22,950 nucleotides of DNA from Emergomyces orientalis (lineage: Eukaryota; Ascomycota; Eurotiomycetes; Onygenales; Ajellomycetaceae). Numbering within the stretch: position 1 is the first letter of the stretch; each line of letters begins with the position of its first letter. Position numbers and translations under genes: made by a program. Positions 18,318-22,950 of the stretch are shown in pieces. The DNA lies in NCBI GenBank assembly GCA_002110485.1, contig MOWL01000100.1, forward strand, positions 1-22,950, read 5' to 3'. Under the pieces are notes generated by a model. The model was not told the DNA's origin. It made no database searches and worked only from the letters and a program-made list of their open reading frames with translations.

Positions 18318-18601
18318 TGACGGAGATACCTCCAGGAATTGTATCCCCCACGACGCCATAAGCAAATTGTACAGATCAGGCGTCTATGCATGCATTGGAG
18401 CTGGTCCCGAAGTTGCGGTTGAAGATAACTGAAACTACGGCGTGTCACAGAGACCACTTACGTTGCCAGAGTTACCAATTATTATTCCTATTTGACATTG
18501 ATTATTATATGCCAATTTCCCAGAATAAAGCCAGTAGAGTCTAAAATAATAAATATATACAAAAAAATTTTAACCCATCCATATCAAAGCGCTAAATATT
18601 C
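18318..18601 (-). other. Intergenic region between rbd2 3' end and gaa1 start
   Basis: The 284 bases upstream of the gaa1 ATG and downstream of the rbd2 stop hold the gaa1 promoter and rbd2 terminator. An AT-rich stretch, AATAATAAATATATAC, lies at about 18547-18562. No reading frame is supported. Confidence 0.45.
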
Positions 18602-19800
18602 TTATGGGCCCAGTCGTTGAGTAGAACCCAGCGGAAGGCTTATTGCCCCTGTTTCTTCGTTCGATCCGAACCCCCTAGTGGGCAAGATCCCGTATCTTCC
18701 ATAGGTTTTCTGATCAACCGAGATGTAGTGAGGCAGTATTCCGAGAAGGTTTAATTTCTTTTCGATCCAGCGAAGGATTTTCTCTGGCGGAACGAGGAAT
18801 TTCAGGTATCCTAGTCCAACTAATTTTACAAATTTGTGAGTTTCTGTAATGGTCGGGTCGCGGAGATTGCTGGAAGGAACTTACAAAGATAGCCGACAGC
18901 GACACCGCATAAGTGGCCCAAGAGGCTGGTATTGGGGATTAGTGCAGACGCCAAAATTATTAAGAGCAATGGTGTTGTCCAGGTTGGTATTCTATATGTT
19001 CCAATACTGTCCAGTGTATGTTAGTAACCGGCAGACATGCAGATGGTCAAGGCGAAGGAACGAAAAATGGGGTAACTAACACAAAGTGTGGATTGGTTTG
19101 AAATGTTTTTATTGCTTCAATTCCTAAAAGCAAAAATATCCAGACACTGTGGGGATCCAAGTCAGCTATATTCGGTTAACAGAGCCTCTGCAACGAAGAA
19201 AACTTACCTAGAACCTAACACAGCAGTATTGTCCTTCAAAATGACTTTTTCGAAGAGCAAGTATAGCCCGGCTGGCAAGGTTGAAAGTGCTAGAATAAGG
19301 GTACAGTTAGTTTCATTCAAAGAAAATCACGCAATGATGTACACTAAAAAAGGATACATACGCCCAATAAATAATGCTACAGATGTAAGCGTGCCGTGCT
19401 CCGCCTCGAACCTCTCCAGGAGAGGCGTTAGAGCTACGATATTCCAGAGGGTGTGGAACAATCCATTATGAACGATCGGATAGGTATTCAGTCGGTACAC
19501 TTGAGAACGATATATCGTGAGCAAATATAATAGAAGATTCCAGGTGCAAGATCCCCGAGTTTCTCGCAAGCGGATTTTCCAACTTGCCGCAATATAGGAT
19601 ATTTTATACGCACTCGATGCTAATCCAATCTCGTTAGGTACCAAGGCACCCCATTGTGCCACATCCCATATCGACTGAATTCCCAAAACCCAAAATACCG
19701 CAATGAGTAAGATGACAACGCGTGTGAATAGTGGCAAACGAAGTATATATGAACGTAATCGGCCTGGGTTAAACGGGAGGGGTGGAAAAGGGTTCGTCAT
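18602..19800 (-). CDS. rbd2: Rhomboid-type intramembrane protease, Rbd2-like
   Basis: Six exons on the minus strand: 19800-19614, 19499-19362, 19289-19208, 19146-19081, 19006-18885 and 18819-18602. The introns are 114, 72, 61, 74 and 65 nt, with GTGCGT, GTATGT, GTAAGT, GTTAGT and GTAAGT donors. The joined frame is 813 nt, 270 residues, with no indel. It starts MTNPFPPLPFNPGRLRSYIL, the conserved start of this fungal family. Membrane helices follow, then YRLNTYPIVHNGLFHTLWNI. The probable catalytic Ser lies in AVLGSSVWIF and the partner His in LLGHLCGVAVGYLFG. The tail holds LKFLVPPEKILRW. Such proteases act in Golgi or ER membranes; in fission yeast and Aspergillus the relative takes part in SREBP processing. 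The frame also stays open upstream to an ATG at 20016. Confidence 0.9.
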
Positions 19801-21989
19801 TATAGGTCGTGGGCGTAATTCGGATGTTTTAAGAGTACTCGACCGAAGAAGGGAAGGTAGGGGATAGTGATCACAGGTTCGAATGAATTTGGGCCAGATA
19901 TTCTGCGCAAAAGGCTTGTTCGAAACAATAAAACGAAGTATAGATAAAGAATAGGCGTGATTTGGACTCTTTGGAAGCAGGTGCACGAGGGCTTGTAGAA
20001 AGGAGAAGGCCTTCAATTATTCGTTTCGCTGGTTTGGATAAACGATATATATACCCTTTTTCAGTAGCAATCAGGAAGTTGGGCAGATTTGCAGCGAATA
20101 TGTCCACCGGATGGTGATGCGCCGGAAAACGTAGTCTTGTCGCTCACCAGGGTTGCTACCGCCTAACCATGCAAGTTGCAATCACAGAAAGGACAGCGCG
20201 AAAGTAAAAAAAACACAAGCGGGTGTTTTGAGCAGTGAGTCTGCCCTTTAGTCCTGGTTCCCTTCAGTTAAAACGTGCGCAAGAGAAGAAGGGAATGCGC
20301 AGGAGAAGTTGTTATTTGGTTGGAGATATGCATTGAAAGGAGAACTTGCGGCGATGCTGAAAATTGACCCTCGAGTATTTACCCAAGTCCGCGCGGGCTG
20401 GAGCGGACGCTAAGCCTAAACAGTCAAGCCACTGCGGCCAACATCTGGGGGTTGCTCCAAACTTGATGATGTTCAAGCTCAGCGACATCGGCAAGATATC
20501 GATATCAAAGATTCGAACCAGTCTTCATCATGCCCAATACATGCGACCATGGCGGGACTCTCGGTGGAAACGATAAATTGTTTCAAGCAATGTTAGGTTT
20601 AACCAAGGCGGAGAGCAGGACGCACTCGGATAGCCCTTTTTTCTACTACATTCCTAGGATTGGAGAGGGCCCAAAGGCATAATGGCTTCGGGGACGTCTT
20701 TTCCAGGGCTACTATATCAACAGTCGATTTCGTTATCCCTTGGGTTCTCAATTCGAGCGTTTCGTTTCAGAGTTCTGGTCTGTTCCGCTTCGGTGGTGTG
20801 ACAGGTCATGGTCGGTTTGCCGTACAAGATTGGCTTTGACAAAACCCCCATGGAGGGCCATGGACTTGTACTAATAAATAAAAATGCCACTCACACTAAT
20901 ATGAGGGCTTCAAGGCTCGGGCTTCAAGGCGTTGTTGTTAATTGTCGTCGTCAGTTGTCATGGATGTTGTTTGATCCAGCACATGATCCCCAATTCATGG
21001 CCTACCCCAGGCTTTATGTTTCCATTAGAAACAATCCTCCTACTATTAGCCTCAGTTTTCTCGATCACATAAAGTCTCTAGCTTTAAATGGAAAATTCGC
21101 TTGCTCTAATAATATTCACCTTTTCTCTCAACGTTATTCTGATTTTTCGTTCTACACCCTTTTTTCTCGTAGCATTGCTAAGATACGTATTCATATGCTG
21201 TTCTACATATCTTATTTAATTCGTCAACTGCTTTGTTGTTTAGCAAATCTTTATCATTGCTCTGCATTGGAACTGATTGACAGGCGACAAATTTCGGATT
21301 GCCGAAGTGGGTTGGGTTCATCCACTACGCTCATGATGTCTACCGAGGACTTCCGGGCCATCCCAAATTCCTGTCATATTGGGATCAGGATGTATGGGAA
21401 TTCCGGTCACGGTGACAATAGTTGGGCAAACATTACGAAATGTTCACAAAAGCACTGGACAACATGTGGCTATGCGGGGTACAACCTCGCTAGATTTTAG
21501 TCTCACTCGCTCAAGCCTTCCCATTAATAATGTCGAAGGCCTGTATTAAAGAAGAGCCAATGGATACTATATCACAAACGTTTTGGAACTTACGGACGTG
21601 AAAGAATGTTTTTCGATGATATATGTCATGAGAAAAGGGGGCCAAGGAAGATATTGAAGGGTGACGAAACAGCCTTTCCCAGACAGGAGGAATAGGTTGA
21701 GGATAGTGGTCTCTTGGTCGAAAACAAACAGTCGCTATTTCGATTGAATTGTGCACGTCCAAATTCACCGCACAATCCGTTGGCCTCTAGATTCACGCAT
21801 ATCAAAAGATAGCGCGCGTTAGGAGTGGGCCCTTCTCTTCTGCGCGAACAACTGCAGGATACTTATATATCTCAGCGCCACCAACATACCATTGAGCTCC
21901 AAGCGCGCACAATATCTTCGGCGGTTGCTTGAAATTACTAGTGCCCTTTTCTCTAACAGTCATTTGATACATGCCCTACGTAGATCCCA
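19801..21989. other. Divergent intergenic region between rbd2 and the PAQR gene
   Basis: These 2.2 kb lie between two genes pointing away from each other. I see no gene I can name. A 230-codon open frame at 20808-21500 (+) has no family character. Another frame from about 21284 to 21600 reads more like protein but is broken by TGA and TAG codons, so it may be a gene relic. No tRNA was found. Confidence 0.5.
21864..21870 (+). promoter_or_regulatory. TATA-like box of the PAQR gene
   Basis: TATATAT lies about 120 bases upstream of the ATG at 21990, a reasonable distance for a fungal TATA box with an untranslated leader. It is the clearest such motif in the last 150 bases before the gene. Confidence 0.35.
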
Positions 21990-22950
21990 ATGGCATTATT
22001 ACGAAGACCTATTGCCAAAGCTACCGCCCTCGCAATATCGTCGCAACCACCTAGGAAGAGCAAACCACAAATTCATTTGCTTACTTTCGAGGAGACGCCA
22101 ACATGGTATGACGCGGATAAGTTCGTACTCACCGGATATCGTCCGCAGTCCAAGACGAGGGCAGCTGCTCTTTTTAGCTGGACATATCTGCACAATGAAT
22201 CGTGCAATATCTACTCCCACCTCATACCGGCCGCACTGTCAACTGTGGGCCAATGGCCTCTACACCGGTATATTTCTGATAAATATCCCTTGGCACCGTG
22301 GGGGGATAGGCTTGTACTCTCCTTCCATGTTTTGACGACTCTGCCTAGGTACTTCATCGCTGTTTCACACGTTTAAGCATCATTCCCCGCAGGTCGCGGA
22401 AACCTGGCTGGTAAACGATTTTATGGGAATAGTTAGCTTGATATTTGGTGATTTCATAAGTGGTGTTTACTTTGGATTTTATTGCGAATGGAGCCCCAGG
22501 CTAGTTTATTGGTTTATGGTTGGTATATATATTGTTTGCTTGTTATCGTTTTTTATTGACATCGTCCCTTTTTCTTGATTTACCTCCATACATCTTCATT
22601 ACAAAAAAAATGCCAGAAACAACATATCTAACTGTCCATTTCACCACATGGTTCAATTCTTGAAAACCCAAGATCACAATACTGGCATCCCTGACCGCCA
22701 CTGTCCTCTCGAACCCACAATACAATGGACCAGAATACCGAGCTTTCCGTTTGAGCATTTTCATCGGCACGGCGTTATCAGGGTTTGGCCCGATAATCCA
22801 CAGCGCCATAATCTTCGACCTTGACACCTTTACCCACAGCGGCATTCCATACTATCTCTTGGAGGGATTACTTTTAATAATAGCCGCGTACATCTACGAA
22901 GTGAGTAAATCTCATCTTCCCCGCAGCGTGAAACCTGTTTTTTCCCTCCC
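21990..22950 (+). CDS. PAQR/haemolysin-III family membrane protein (Izh-like), 3' partial, one frameshift
   Basis: Exon 1 is 21990-22518, exon 2 22673-22900. The intron 22519-22672 (154 nt) has a CTAAC branch and an AAG acceptor. A GTGAGT donor at 22901 probably opens the next intron, and the gene leaves the window. The family signature is clear: LLTFEETPTWY, then YLHNESCNIYSHLIPA, the first zinc-ligand region SSLFHTFKHHSPQ, WLVNDFMGIVSL, and SNPQYNGPEYRAFRL. One extra base near 22340-22342 shifts the frame between the third block and what precedes it; without it, exon 1 is 528 nt and in phase. These seven-helix proteins (adiponectin-receptor relatives) are linked in yeast to zinc and sterol metabolism and in animals act as ceramidases. 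The later zinc-binding His residues lie outside. Confidence 0.82.

Noticed and set aside
18139..18432. 97-codon open frame on the + strand
   Set aside because: Antisense to the gaa1 start, its first intron and exon 2, which explain the sequence better.
20500..20525. tRNA T-loop-like GGTTCGAATC on the minus strand
   Set aside because: The flanking bases do not pair as a T-stem and no acceptor or anticodon arm can be found.
20808..21500. 230-codon open frame on the + strand
   Set aside because: No recognisable domain, no clear promoter or codon character; it reads like chance openness in AT-rich DNA.

Overview
The window looks like a filamentous ascomycete (Pezizomycotina) genome. Host genes have short introns (about 60-200 nt) with GTNNGT donors and CTAAC-type branch sites, and they encode Rpn9, Gaa1, a Rbd2-type rhomboid and a PAQR/HlyIII protein. 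The repeats are a Ty3/gypsy LTR element and a Tad1-like LINE. Extreme CpG loss in the LINE would suit Eurotiomycetes, perhaps Onygenales, but that placement is inference.

Layout. (1) Positions 1 to about 8471 are the 3' part of a Ty3/gypsy element on the + strand; its 5' LTR lies outside the window. It holds a gag-pro end with two compensating frameshifts, a canonical -1 frameshift site T TTA AAC directly before the pro stop, an intact 1219-residue pol (RT, RNase H, integrase, GPY), a T-rich spacer, and a second intact 876-residue frame. That second protein carries the full motif set of a phytanoyl-CoA-hydroxylase-like 2-oxoglutarate/Fe(II) dioxygenase. A polypurine tract and the 3' LTR follow. 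(2) About 8472-13390 is a decayed LINE into whose ORF1 the gypsy element appears to have inserted. Its two frames are still readable, have no indels, overlap as ATGA, and are broken by stop codons. Long stretches contain no CpG at all. (3) 14156-15457 (+) is rpn9, three exons, intact. (4) 15962-18317 (-) is gaa1, five exons, with eight single-base indels in short mononucleotide runs. (5) 18602-19800 (-) is rbd2, six exons, intact. (6) From 21990 (+) runs the start of a PAQR/HlyIII membrane-protein gene with one apparent one-base insertion; it runs off the window.

How the parts work together. Gag, protease, reverse transcriptase and integrase would copy and insert the LTR element. The dioxygenase-like protein is a cargo frame in the position where other elements carry env, and its substrate is unknown. 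The host genes are housekeeping: proteasome lid, GPI-anchor transamidase, and Golgi/ER membrane proteolysis. The strongest candidate for something new is the dioxygenase-bearing gypsy element with its compact frameshift signal.
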